A DNA stretch of 64,000 nucleotides, from positions 3,534,001 through 3,598,000 of the forward strand of contig OZ245019.1 in NCBI GenBank assembly GCA_965223815.1. Direction: 5' to 3'. A model generated the notes under the pieces. That model was given only the letters and a program-made list of their open reading frames with translations. It was not told where the DNA came from and made no database searches. Below are positions 15,657 through 24,382 of the stretch, piece after piece; position 1 is the first letter of the stretch; the number at the start of each line of letters is the position of its first letter. Origin of the DNA: HKST-UBA178 sp965223815 (GTDB lineage Bacteria > Pseudomonadota > Gammaproteobacteria > Chromatiales > Chromatiaceae). A program made the translations under genes and the position numbers.

Positions 15657-16175
15657 ATGCCAGTAAAACGCCGAAGACCGAAGCTGCGTACATTGCCTTT
15701 GGCGCCCTGGAAAGTGGATTTCCTGCTGACCGGGCTATTGCCGGAAGATGATACCCCCGGATTCAACAGATATGAGGGACTTAACTGGCAATATCACAAC
15801 CCTCGCAAAAGGGTTGACCCTGCCCGAATTGCTTGGGAGGAGAACCGGGAGGTCCTGATCAAGGAGTGGTCGAAAAAGCATCCCGGCCACAGACCCTATG
15901 CCTGGTGGCGGTATGATGCCCAGGAGCCCCGCAGAAGAATCGGCGGAAAGGGTACACCGCTGTCCGAGGTATTCGCCGCGATGAGCGATACCTACGAGTT
16001 TGGTGTTATCACCGACTGGCTCACTGAATCCTGGGCTGGAATAAAAACCTCTGGCGACTTCGAGCCCTACGACCCCGATGATCCGCCAGCATTTGAATCC
16101 GAGCCGGAATACCTCGCACGTCTAGGGCTTCTGACCGCAGAGGAATCAAAAGCCTTGGGGCATTCTCCGACCTAA
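15657..16175 (+). CDS. Phage-type hypothetical protein after terS (172 aa)
   Basis: Begins two bases after the terS stop. A basic N-terminus (VKRRRPKLRTLPL) is followed by a Trp/Arg-rich part (HRPYAWWRYDAQEPRRRIGG) and an acidic C-terminus (YDPDDPPAFESEPEYLARLG). Proteins of this composition occur next to terminase genes in prophages; I cannot assign an activity. Its tight coupling to terS suggests a packaging-related role. Confidence 0.7.
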   Translation: MPVKRRRPKLRTLPLAPWKVDFLLTGLLPEDDTPGFNRYEGLNWQYHNPRKRVDPARIAWEENREVLIKEWSKKHPGHRPYAWWRYDAQEPRRRIGGKGTPLSEVFAAMSDTYEFGVITDWLTESWAGIKTSGDFEPYDPDDPPAFESEPEYLARLGLLTAEESKALGHSPT

Positions 16176-16191
16176 GATTTGCCACCCGGTA

Positions 16192-16641
16192 ATGCAGTCC
16201 ATCGATCCCAAGATCCAAGACCTGGTCCAGTGTTGGGATGCCCAGCGCAGCGGGCAGATGTTAGCACGACTACCGGCTCAGGAAGTCGTGCGAGTGGATG
16301 GGCTCTTATCTCAGGTAGCCAATCCTGAAGACCTGAAGTCGCTTATCAGTCAGGGTCTTAAGTCCCGCATCGGATCGACTCGGGGACGAAAGGACGCGCT
16401 GTCTGTGTTAACCCAAAAAGTGATCGATGGATTAGTCGCTGAAACGGGCAAGAAATCCAAGGTTGATGACATCATCAAGGCGCTGTGGCGATTCGACAGC
16501 CCGGACGAGTGGTCTGCGGTGATTCAGGAGATCAGCGGAGAAGATGAAAAGATCTATTGGATCGACAGCCGGGGAAAAGAACGGGAGACCTCCTTCGCAG
16601 CGTTCAGGAAAAGGCTCCAGCGCCTGGACGCTATGCGTTAG
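16192..16641 (+). CDS. Hypothetical island protein (149 aa)
   Basis: Soluble helical protein of unknown family. Features: DPKIQDLVQCWDAQRSGQML at the N-terminus, a middle region with VLTQKVIDGLVAETGKKSKV, and a basic C-terminal helix (FAAFRKRLQRLDAMR). Separated from the previous gene by 16 bp and co-directional with the packaging-type genes. Confidence 0.65.
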   Translation: MQSIDPKIQDLVQCWDAQRSGQMLARLPAQEVVRVDGLLSQVANPEDLKSLISQGLKSRIGSTRGRKDALSVLTQKVIDGLVAETGKKSKVDDIIKALWRFDSPDEWSAVIQEISGEDEKIYWIDSRGKERETSFAAFRKRLQRLDAMR

Positions 16642-16695
16642 CGTCCACTCACCCCAGATAGACTGACAGCATATTCAGACTACAGGAGAGGCCCG

Positions 16696-17301
16696 ATGTC
16701 GAAAACCAACCTGCGAATGGAAGACTGTCCCGAATATGTCCGGGAGAAGATGAGGATGGACAGACTCCAGGCGGAGTTTGAGAAAGCCGAGAATGAAATC
16801 AATCGGATGATCAGTGATCGCAACGAGTTGATGAGAAATCCAAATGCGGCGGCTGTATCTGCTCTGCTTGATAGGGACCCTGAGGATATTGGCGAAGAGG
16901 GTGATATCACTATCACCACAACGGCCGGTATTGAGGAACAGATTGGCGAGCTCAGAAATAGAGCCTCGATTCTGAAATCGGCGATCAACGCCCAGCGAGC
17001 CAAGTTTACCAGCGCTGAAGATAAAGCCGTTGCCCAGATTTTGCCTGGCTATCTGTCAGAGTACCGGAAAATCATCAAACGCATGGCCGAGGCGCTGATT
17101 ACGGTCAGTGAATTGGTAAGGGAAGAGGCGCTATACAAGCAAGAGCTCTCACTGATCCACTGGAAGCTACCCACCAGTCTGAATCCGGTCACGGCTTCTC
17201 GCGTTGGGAGTCCCAGCGACTCATTTTCTTACTTGCGCGATTTCTTGGATAGGGCCTGCGACCAGGGGCATATCCCGAAAAGCATGATCCCAAAACGATA
17301 A
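16696..17301 (+). CDS. Coiled-coil hypothetical protein (201 aa)
   Basis: The ATG is preceded by AGGAGAGG. Residues about 15-110 are highly charged heptad-like helices (MDRLQAEFEKAENEINRM, then EEQIGELRNRASILKSAINA), suggesting a coiled coil, followed by a helical C-terminal half. No family recognised. In position and type it resembles small structural or scaffold-like genes downstream of terminases, but that is only a guess. Confidence 0.65.
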   Translation: MSKTNLRMEDCPEYVREKMRMDRLQAEFEKAENEINRMISDRNELMRNPNAAAVSALLDRDPEDIGEEGDITITTTAGIEEQIGELRNRASILKSAINAQRAKFTSAEDKAVAQILPGYLSEYRKIIKRMAEALITVSELVREEALYKQELSLIHWKLPTSLNPVTASRVGSPSDSFSYLRDFLDRACDQGHIPKSMIPKR

Positions 17302-17313
17302 AGAGTACCGGGA

Positions 17314-17622
17314 ATGAATAGAAAGCAGAGCAAAACGGTGAGCCAGTTGATCGCTCATGATGTCGAAAAGCTACTGAAGCAGGATGCTTCCCTGTCAGCG
17401 AGGTATAGTAGTCATAAGGGGCTTCGGAACGCCAAACGAAAATCAATCCTATTGCGGCGAATGTATCTGAGATATCGCACCTCGAAACTACCGCTCTCGG
17501 CATTTTGTACTGAGGGGAAACGGTGGAGTATAAGTGCGAGGCCGAAGGGGAAGAAAACGGCCTGGAGTCTGACCACCAAGGACACGGACGGAAGATTATC
17601 GACCTATAACTGCATCTTATAG
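17314..17622 (+). CDS. Basic hypothetical protein (102 aa), last gene of the island operon
   Basis: Strongly basic protein with a helical N-terminus (SQLIAHDVEKLLKQDASL) and a basic C-terminal part rich in Lys/Arg/Trp (RPKGKKTAWSLTTKD). It starts 12 bp after the coiled-coil gene. Nucleic-acid binding is possible from charge alone. The plus-strand operon ends here; the next gene is on the opposite strand. Confidence 0.6.
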   Translation: MNRKQSKTVSQLIAHDVEKLLKQDASLSARYSSHKGLRNAKRKSILLRRMYLRYRTSKLPLSAFCTEGKRWSISARPKGKKTAWSLTTKDTDGRLSTYNCIL

Positions 17623-17686
17623 TCGCGAGATGTATCGTAAGCGTCTCGAGAAATACATCTTTTCCGTTCTTTGCGACTTCTCCATG

Positions 17687-17722
17687 ATGCTCCAATCCAA
17701 GATAGATCCATTGGAGGAGCAT
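17687..17722. repeat. Inverted repeat between convergent island genes
   Basis: ATGCTCCAAT (17687-17696) faces ATTGGAGGAGCAT (17710-17722) with a two-base bulge, in the gap between the end of the plus-strand operon and the end of the minus-strand TPR gene. It could act as a transcription stop for either side, although neither arm is followed by a clear T run. Confidence 0.35.
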
Positions 17723-17829
17723 TATTAATTCAAGCGTATCGAAACGAGCCATCAATCGCCAGTGGTGGCGTGATCTGGATATCGCGTCCTAGTTGTCAGG
17801 ATCAGAAGTACAAGTTGTCCAGTATTACC

Positions 17830-20246
17830 CTACAGAGATTGCCTTTGCGGGTTGGTATCCATATATATTAAAAACGGATTAAGATGCTTATTCTCTGACT
17901 GAGTAGCAGGTACCGAGATGTTTTTTAACCGATCAGATTTCTTATCCAAATAAGAGCCAATTGAAATAGCCCTACCTCTTGTTGCTGGGTCTTCAGACCA
18001 CTTTGCTTGCATTGTGTAGGCCCAAGAATACCATGGGAAAAATTTCTCTGACTTGCTCGACCAATCCAAAAGCCGATCTCTATATCCTTCATTCTCTGTC
18101 GCCTCTAGTAACATCTCGCAAATCTCCGCATACTGGTATTCAGTAAATAATGGGCGAGATTCTGTGTGGGGGCGACGATAGAGCGCTAAGTCTAAGAATC
18201 TATTGGAATGATCATAATCACCATTCATCCCAGCTAACACTCCCTTAGCAAGATAATAGTCGAACCGATGTTGGCTACTAGGAAATTCCTCTAATATTTT
18301 CCCTATTCCAGAAGAGTCACCCACTTTGGCAGACGCATAAGCATAATAAGGCAGTATATAGCCGAACCTTACGTTTGCCGTACTATAAAAACCAACGGCT
18401 TCTTCTAAAATCTGTAAAGCTAGATCGTAATTTTCTGCTCGGATATTTCGATAGGCCTCAGCAAAATATACCAAATCAGACTTTACTCTAACCTTTTCAG
18501 ATCGCTCTGTCGCCCCAATGGGTAGAGTAACACCACCTTCGTGAAGTAAAGGTCCCAAAACGTATTGTTTACTTCCATTTGGCGATTCTCGGTATATTTG
18601 CTTCCATCTATTTTGAAGTTGCCAAACAGGTTGATCGATTGCTTCGATACTTTTCGCTAGATTCTCTGATGGAAATCGATCAGTAACACCAGCACGAAGT
18701 AGATAGACTGCCGCGTAGCTGTCTCCCTGTTCCGAAATAAGTGATTTGTATTGCTGGACCCACGAAGCAATTTCGTTTTCATCGAATGATTGAAGATGGT
18801 GACCTGTTAGGGCAGTTTCCCATACATGTGGCTTATTTTGCCTATTCACCAAAATATTAAATGCGTTCCAGGCTTTATTATTTTCCCCAAATGCATGTAG
18901 TATTCCAAGATAATCCCTATAAGCATAGGAATTATTATATCTATTGGCTCTTCTCATCATGCCCTCGGCGGCGAGGTCATACTTCCCCTCAAGGATATTC
19001 AATCTTATTTCGCTAGAAAGGCTTCCACCTGAGCCAGTATTCAAATCTGCGGAAATCCTATAAAGCGGTATTGCGTAGTTAAAATGTCCAGTCCAGAAAA
19101 ACCATGAACCAGCGATATAGGCATTGTTAGCACGCCTGACCCGATTACCCGTGGCCTCACTGCTAAATCCGGGCCAAGATATGAATACATCGTATGCTTC
19201 CTCAATTTTCCCCTTTTCAAAAAGCATGATTCCGAGCTTTGAGTAATTATCCCAGTGAGTCGGTGACGCCTCGATACCTTTTCTGTAATAGTTCTCTGCT
19301 TCATCTGGCTTTTCCAAATCTAATAGGTGTTTAGCCATAAAGGTAAAGTACTTTGGATTTCCGTTGAATCTACCCTTGATAGAATCTAACAACTTACTCA
19401 TCTGCACTGATTGGTTTTTATAAAAATACCCAAGCCGCTCCACTTGCCTAAATTGATAGGTAGAATTTTCCAACGCAGAAGTTGTATTGGCGACTATTCT
19501 GTCTGTATTACCCCCTTGCTCCCAGGTTGAGAAAAAAGGTTTATAAGGATAGTCAGCTGAGTAAGGATTGTCAGAGTATCCATAGTCTTGTCGACCTAAC
19601 TCACCACTTAATCTAAATGCCTCCGCAGCAATCATTGTTTGACCTTGAGACCAATACGTGGCATTCAAAGCGTCCAGATAAGCTGATTTCAGTAAGCTCT
19701 CTTTCTCTACCGCCCTTTTGCTGGTAGCAAGTGCTTTACGTGTCTTACCTCGGTAAAGGGCATACCTCGGGTGACCTTCATAAACTGACTCAATCGTGTC
19801 AAGATGTTTTTTTGCACGATCTGGAGATCCTTGCACAGATATCAAAAAGTCAGCACGACGCATCAGATTATCTGTAGCTACTGCTTCTATAAGATCAATG
19901 TAGTCAATAGGTGTAGGATAAGGACCCAGCAATCTGCAGCACCATCTTTCAGGCTCCAGTTCTCTGATTTTATTTCCATGCTCGATTACAGAGAGGTTGA
20001 TAATTGAACGTATCGCTTCACTATCACCAACAGCGTCAGCTCCTTGTACTATTCCTTCTAATGTGAAATCAGAGAGTGGAAAAGCTTGATCCAGCAGAAG
20101 CTTTAATTCCACGTTGTCAAACTGCGACCATTGGTTCCAATCCACCATCGACCTGGCGGAAAAAAACGGCCAGATTTCTCCGGGCAAGCCTAAAGATGCC
20201 GCTGAGTTTGCTGATGACTTTGCATCGATTATTTGATAGTGAGCAG
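17830..20246 (-). pseudogene. 3' portion of a large exported TPR protein gene split by an IS
   Basis: About 800 codons continue in frame from the IS junction to the TAG at 17830. Many tetratricopeptide-like helix pairs are visible (for instance LDLEKPDEAENYYRKGIEAS, YSKLGIMLFEKGKIEEAYDV and NYDLALQILEEAVGFY), consistent with a long TPR superhelix. The left half of the same protein lies beyond the IS. Removing the IS and one target duplication restores a single open frame of about 1,178 residues. A TTG at 20187 could restart translation but no signal peptide would be made. The gene is AT-richer than the flanking chromosome. Function unknown. Confidence 0.75.
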
Positions 20247-21579
20247 CACTAGTGTCCGGAAAATTAATCGAATAGATTCAGTTGGTTATTTGATTCGTGG
20301 TTTTTCATGTTCTGTTCACATCCGGTAAGCAACTGATTCATAGGAGTTGTTTCGAAAACAGTCAGGCTCAAAATCTGTAGAACTGAATAGAGGCTGGCTT
20401 TGATATTGAGTCGCTTTTTGATGATAGCGACGAGTACATATACGGATACGGCGATCCAGACCTGGGTCTTGACGGCGTTTTCCGAGGTACCGAAAAACGA
20501 TTTGATGCGTAGGTGCTGTTTTATCCATTTGAAAAACAGTTCCACCTGCCAGCGGTACCGATAGAGTTCTGTGATTGTCAATGCCGGCAGGCTGAAGTTG
20601 TTGGTCAGGAAGACAAACTGCTTTTCGGTTTGGGCATCGTAATACTTGATCCGGCGAAGTTTGTCGGGATAGTGCTGAGCGGTATAGAAACCGGTGAGCA
20701 CTACTGTCTGGTCGCAACGTAGGCCGGAAGTCTTGTCTACTACGTGCGAATAGATTCGGCGGCACTGAAGATTGGACTTTGCGCGAATGACGAAGAAGGC
20801 GGAGTCTTGCTCCAAATGATACAGCCGTTCGAAGTCTAGATAGCCTCGGTCCATGACATAGAATGCACCAGGCTCTGGCAAAAGCAGGTCGAGTACGTTG
20901 ACGTCGTGGAGCTTGCCATCGGAGATATGGATAAACGATGGGATATTGCCACGCAGGTCGAGCAGTGTATGCAGTTTGATTGCTGCTTTGGTCTGCCGGA
21001 AATGTGCCCATGGAAAAACAGAGAGGCAGAGATTGATTGTAGTGGCGTCGAGCGCGTAGATCGTGTTGTCGAGTTCGAGCCCAAGGTTTTCGTCTGTGTA
21101 AAGTCGCCGAGCTGTTTGAATCAGTGACTGAGCGAAATCGGCATAGATGCGCCAATCGCGTTTTTCGTTGGCGTCGGCCAGAGTGCTGCGGGACACTTTG
21201 GAGCGAATGCCCATATGGTAGAGCTTGTTGCTCTGGGCTTTTAGGCAGGCTTCGATATCGCGTAGGCTGTCTCGATAGGTAAGCTGTGCAAATGCCATGC
21301 AACGATACTGGTCCTGGCAACTGAATCTTTTTACGTGTCGGTTGCCGTCGTAGCGTTGAATGCAACGTCGGAAGGTATGCATAGGCAGATGATCCATCGC
21401 CTGCGCAAAAACAAGTTTGCCTGTGTACATCGACTGATCGCTCCAACCCGGGATATCGGGCTAAAGCCTGACTCAGGGCTGGGAACCGGTTCAAGTCGGT
21501 GACAGGTAAAAAAGGCATATTATCGTTTTACTGACAGTGAGTTATGGATAAGTGAGTCTGGTTTTTCCGGACACTAGTG
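20247..21579 (-). mobile_element. IS4-family insertion sequence, 1,333 bp
   Basis: Bounded by perfect terminal inverted repeats of at least 17 bp starting CACTAGTGTCCGG and flanked by the target duplication AGTGAGCAG at 20238-20246 and 21580-21588 (the repeat can be read as up to 11 bp depending on where the ends are set). It contains one complete transposase gene. Intact ends and duplication point to a recent insertion into the TPR gene. Confidence 0.9.
20264..21430 (-). CDS. IS4-family DDE transposase
   Basis: A full-length 388-aa transposase. The N-terminal DUF4372-type region (DHLPMHTFRRCIQRY) is followed by the RNase H-fold catalytic core: Asp128 in YALDATTINL, Asp194 in YVMDRGYLDF, and the IS4 signature Y-x2-R-x3-E-x6-K around YRYRWQVELFFKWIK (Glu297). 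The gene ends 17 bp from one IS end. It looks functional. Sequence type matches IS4 elements with DUF4372 N-termini. Confidence 0.93.
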   Translation of the reverse strand: MYTGKLVFAQAMDHLPMHTFRRCIQRYDGNRHVKRFSCQDQYRCMAFAQLTYRDSLRDIEACLKAQSNKLYHMGIRSKVSRSTLADANEKRDWRIYADFAQSLIQTARRLYTDENLGLELDNTIYALDATTINLCLSVFPWAHFRQTKAAIKLHTLLDLRGNIPSFIHISDGKLHDVNVLDLLLPEPGAFYVMDRGYLDFERLYHLEQDSAFFVIRAKSNLQCRRIYSHVVDKTSGLRCDQTVVLTGFYTAQHYPDKLRRIKYYDAQTEKQFVFLTNNFSLPALTITELYRYRWQVELFFKWIKQHLRIKSFFGTSENAVKTQVWIAVSVYVLVAIIKKRLNIKASLYSVLQILSLTVFETTPMNQLLTGCEQNMKNHESNNQLNLFD

Positions 21580-22708
21580 AGTGAGCAGCAATACTGTTTT
21601 CATCAAATCGACTTAGCACCCTTCCGACTTGAGACTCTATTTTCAGTATGAGTTGTTTCAACTCAGGAAGATTGCCATTAAGTGCTGCCAATAGCGCTCG
21701 CTCCTCATTACTGGCTGGAGACTCCAACAGGTCTATTGCCGCTGGCCGAAAACCAAGCAGCATGTACGCTCTTGCCTTCAGGGCTCTATAACTTGATGAG
21801 TCTGGGGAAATTCTACCTACTTCAAGCAATGACCTCTCGATGAATCGCTCACGTGTCCGTTCTGCGTAGCTAGGTGTCAGATAGGACAAAAATTGAAGTT
21901 TATAGGCATTTTCTACGGGATCACCGGTGGTTTCTAAAAAAAGATCCAGCGGCCTTTCAGGTAGCCGTATATCTTGCTTGGGTGGTGTCAGGAGCCGTTG
22001 ACTTTTCTCAGCAAGTTCCATATCCAGCGCGGCTAGAATCTCGGGCAGCATCGCATTGAAAACGCTAATCGGTGGAGTCTCGGGAGAAAACGGAATATTG
22101 GAAAACTTCTTTTTCCCTTTCCCCGGAGAGAAACTGGAAGTTGGAGCTCTCCCTGTCTCTAGGGCCTGTACGGTTAAATGCATTGTGTTATGTCTGTTGT
22201 GTCCAACATAAACCCATATTATCTTTTCTACACCTAACCGCTTGGCTAACGAGTTAACTTCGATTGGTGCATACTGTCGCTCCCCTTCACCAAGTGCACG
22301 ATAGAGCAAATACGGATCAGGTATCTTGAGTCCAGTTCTATTAGCAACGGCATAGGTTAGTTCCGCTGTCATTAGTGAGCGTGTCGGTCTATCAAAGGCG
22401 TATTGTGAGACCTGAAAGGGGACGACCATTAGATCATAGGTGCCCCTGGATAACAGTTTCTGATATCTCTCTTTTTGTAAAGATTGCCACTGAGATTCTA
22501 TGCGTGGAAAACCAGAGGGTATTCCCCTGCTAAAGGCAATATCCCTATAAGGACGATAGTCCATACTCCTAATAGATCTAATGGTTACCAGCCCGCTTTC
22601 AGAACCCTGGCCAAAATTGGGTTGCTTTGCTTCCGTTTGCGCTAGAGTGATAAAGCAGCAAGAAACAAATAGAAAAACAACTTGCCATACACGGTCAGAA
22701 CTAATCAC
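21542..22708 (-). pseudogene. 5' portion of the large exported TPR protein gene
   Basis: A 388-codon frame whose last 12 codons are read from the IS. It begins with a signal peptide (QVVFLFVSCCFITLAQTEA), so the original protein was exported. Residues about 90-185 look like a TolB-N/FlgO-like alpha-beta fold (YDLMVVPFQVSQYAFD, then LAKRLGVEKIIWVYVGH), a module often placed before TPR arrays; this call is tentative. Residues 250-376 begin the helical repeats. The frame continues exactly into the 17830-20246 portion once the IS is removed. Confidence 0.7.
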
Positions 22709-23153
22709 AATTTTCCCTTTTACTTATCTTGGCGCTTTCAAAAAATCTAGACTGCCAATTAACATGCAACAAGCGCCATTGTGCGTATGAATGAGATTAC
22801 TCACCTTCAGCAGGAATACCCATTCCCATACTAGACTAAGGGTATATATACTATGTCGAATCGTACTTATGGCAGTTGACGCAGATCAGAGTTATGTACA
22901 GGATGTATAATTCTATCTATTCAATTCAAAACCGCAGAGCCTTGGGTGAAATCCCACCTCAACATGGGTTGAGTTTCCACCAAATGAGGTGTCTATAATC
23001 TGGAGCCAATCCATCTGTGGTTCGCCCAGGCGGGTTTTTTATTCGCATAAAAACTATATATGCCAGTAATCAATTTGACCTTAGTGATTATGGGGAATAA
23101 TTGGTGTACGATTTGGCGCAGTAAATACTCAGCTTAAAGAACGAGTTTGTAAA
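22709..23153. other. Intergenic region upstream of TPR gene and PEP-CTERM gene
   Basis: About 445 bp between two divergent genes, AT-rich, with promoter-like AT tracts on both sides. It also holds a compact block of mutually competing hairpins ending in a T run (22937-23042), described separately. No open frame of interest. Confidence 0.5.
22937..23042 (+). ncRNA. Candidate structured RNA with terminator-like end
   Basis: On the plus strand: TGGG (22943-22946) can pair with CCCA (22953-22956); CTCAAC (22958-22963) pairs perfectly with GTTGAG (22968-22973); CACCTC (22955-22960) pairs with GAGGTG (22986-22991). The last two stems share bases, so they exclude each other. The block ends CCCAGGCGGG followed by six T at 23035-23040. 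This could be a short regulatory or immunity-type RNA, or a leader that controls readthrough toward the PEP-CTERM gene. No known RNA family recognised. Confidence 0.35.
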
Positions 23154-23846
23154 ATGAAGCGAGCTAGTAACTTTTTCAGACTTAGCCTGTTTTGGGCGGT
23201 GGTAACTTTTTCATGCCACGTTAGCGCAGCTCTGCACACCTATGTATTCGAGGGTTTCGTTGACATCATCAGCGATAATCCAGTCGATATGCTCGCAGAT
23301 ATTTCCGTCGGGGATCGATTTACCGGGAAGTTTATCTTAGACGACTCAAAAAACATCCCCACTTCCAATCCTCACGATCTACTGATTTGGTTTATGGAGG
23401 CAGTGCCCTATGTCGATATCACCTATTACACTGCTTCAGCAGGCGAGATAACTTTTATCTCTGCTGGGCCGGATAATGCTCTTATTCAAGCGGACCTGCC
23501 AGAAGACCCTCATTTTGGAGAACCCCCTCAGCACCACAAAATGTTTGCAGGTGCCAACGCCATTTCATCACCCGGCGAGAATCTTTGGGTTCGTGTGGCC
23601 TTGAACGATTTTTCACGTGAGTTGTTTGGTGATCCATCAGTGCTTGAACCGGGAATACCGCCCCTATCTGAAATTGATTGGGCAGTTGGGTGGGTTAGAT
23701 ATCTTGACAGCTCCACATCAAGAGACACTAATATTTTTGGCGACCTTACTCGCCTTGAAGCGGTAATCCCCATCCCAGCCGCAGCCTGGCTTTTTGGCTC
23801 AGCACTGATCGGATTGGTTGGCGTGGCAAAAAGAAAGAAAGCCTAG
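23154..23846 (+). CDS. PEP-CTERM/VPLPA-type exported surface protein
   Basis: A 230-aa protein with an N-terminal signal peptide (SLFWAVVTFSCHVSAAL) and a C-terminal sorting tail: a VPLPA-like motif (IPIPAAAWLFG), a membrane helix (SALIGLVGVA) and a basic end (KRKKA). Such tails are processed by exosortase/EpsH systems and the protein is released to the outer surface or biofilm matrix. The body is rich in beta strands, beginning TYVFEGFVDIISDNP, like many PEP-CTERM proteins. The exosortase is not in this window. It is part of the island cargo. Confidence 0.85.
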   Translation: MKRASNFFRLSLFWAVVTFSCHVSAALHTYVFEGFVDIISDNPVDMLADISVGDRFTGKFILDDSKNIPTSNPHDLLIWFMEAVPYVDITYYTASAGEITFISAGPDNALIQADLPEDPHFGEPPQHHKMFAGANAISSPGENLWVRVALNDFSRELFGDPSVLEPGIPPLSEIDWAVGWVRYLDSSTSRDTNIFGDLTRLEAVIPIPAAAWLFGSALIGLVGVAKRKKA

Positions 23847-24256
23847 GCGATCCTAGAACCCTCAACAGACCCGCCATCGTGCGGGGGTTTTACTTCCGAT
23901 TCAATTTCCTTTCTCAATCGCATGAGCCAGTGCGTGTATGTACTGCAATTCAGACCTGTCGCAGTCGCCCTCTCTTTTTGAGTCCGAGTCCCTTTTAGCC
24001 GCAACACGCCAAATTCCAGGCCTGCCACTACACGGTATTTTGTGCCTAACCGCGATAGTACCCGCTCCACGATATTGAATGCCCAGAGTCCGGGATCGTC
24101 TATGTCTGTTGGGATCTTACTGTAGTAATTGAGATCAAACCGGAGATCTCCCTTCTGGAGCATCCCCAACGTGGTGGTGCTGGAATATCCCAATGAATTG
24201 CCCTTTCGAACTGTCAGCTCAGCCCACTGATCGAGGAGGTAGTCGGCGTGTCTCAT
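23843..24256 (-). CDS. Q-type phage antiterminator-like protein
   Basis: A 137-aa protein, convergent with and overlapping the PEP-CTERM gene by 4 bp. The layout follows the phage antitermination protein Q family: an early DQWAELTVRKG segment then LGYSST, an acidic DDPGLWAFNIVERVL helix, and a C-terminal helix-turn-helix-like part (TQKERATATGLNCSTYTHWL). The match is by pattern only. Q proteins bind DNA near a promoter and load onto RNA polymerase to allow late gene readthrough. Its placement 130 bp from the tRNA end of the island is unusual. Confidence 0.45.
   Translation of the reverse strand: MRHADYLLDQWAELTVRKGNSLGYSSTTTLGMLQKGDLRFDLNYYSKIPTDIDDPGLWAFNIVERVLSRLGTKYRVVAGLEFGVLRLKGTRTQKERATATGLNCSTYTHWLMRLRKEIESEVKPPHDGGSVEGSRIA
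23870..23891 (+). terminator. Terminator after the PEP-CTERM gene
   Basis: CCCGC (23870-23874) and GCGGG (23881-23885) form a short GC stem with a 6-base loop, followed by GGTTTT. It lies 24 bp after the PEP-CTERM stop and inside the 3' end of the convergent gene. Confidence 0.5.
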
Positions 24257-24314
24257 CGGCCCACCCCCAGAATATCGAGGTCGAGCGAATCTCGGGTAAC
24301 CGAAATTTTAAAAA

Positions 24315-24336
24315 GGTTACCCCATAGGTTACCCCA
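24315..24336 (+). repeat. Tandem GGTTACC repeat, candidate right integrase arm site
   Basis: GGTTACCCCATAGGTTACCC: two GGTTACC units 12 bp apart, just inside the right attachment repeat and in the same orientation as the pair at 8282-8301. Likely arm-type integrase sites; binding is inferred. Confidence 0.55.
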
Positions 24337-24340
24337 GAAA

Positions 24341-24372
24341 GAAAAAAGACCTAGAGCAATCACTCTAAGTCT
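24341..24372 (-). terminator. Rho-independent terminator of tRNA-Arg, supplied by the island
   Basis: On the minus strand AGACTTAGAG and CTCTAGGTCT pair as a 10-bp stem (one wobble) with a 6-base loop TGATTG, followed by six T. It begins 10 bp after the CCA end of the tRNA gene and belongs to island DNA. Confidence 0.85.
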
Positions 24373-24382
24373 TTGATTTACT

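Noticed and set aside
20316..21518. 400-aa minus-strand frame overlapping the IS4 transposase
   Set aside because: Arg/Gln/Ser-rich shadow of the transposase gene in another frame; the DDE motifs are only in the 20264-21430 frame.
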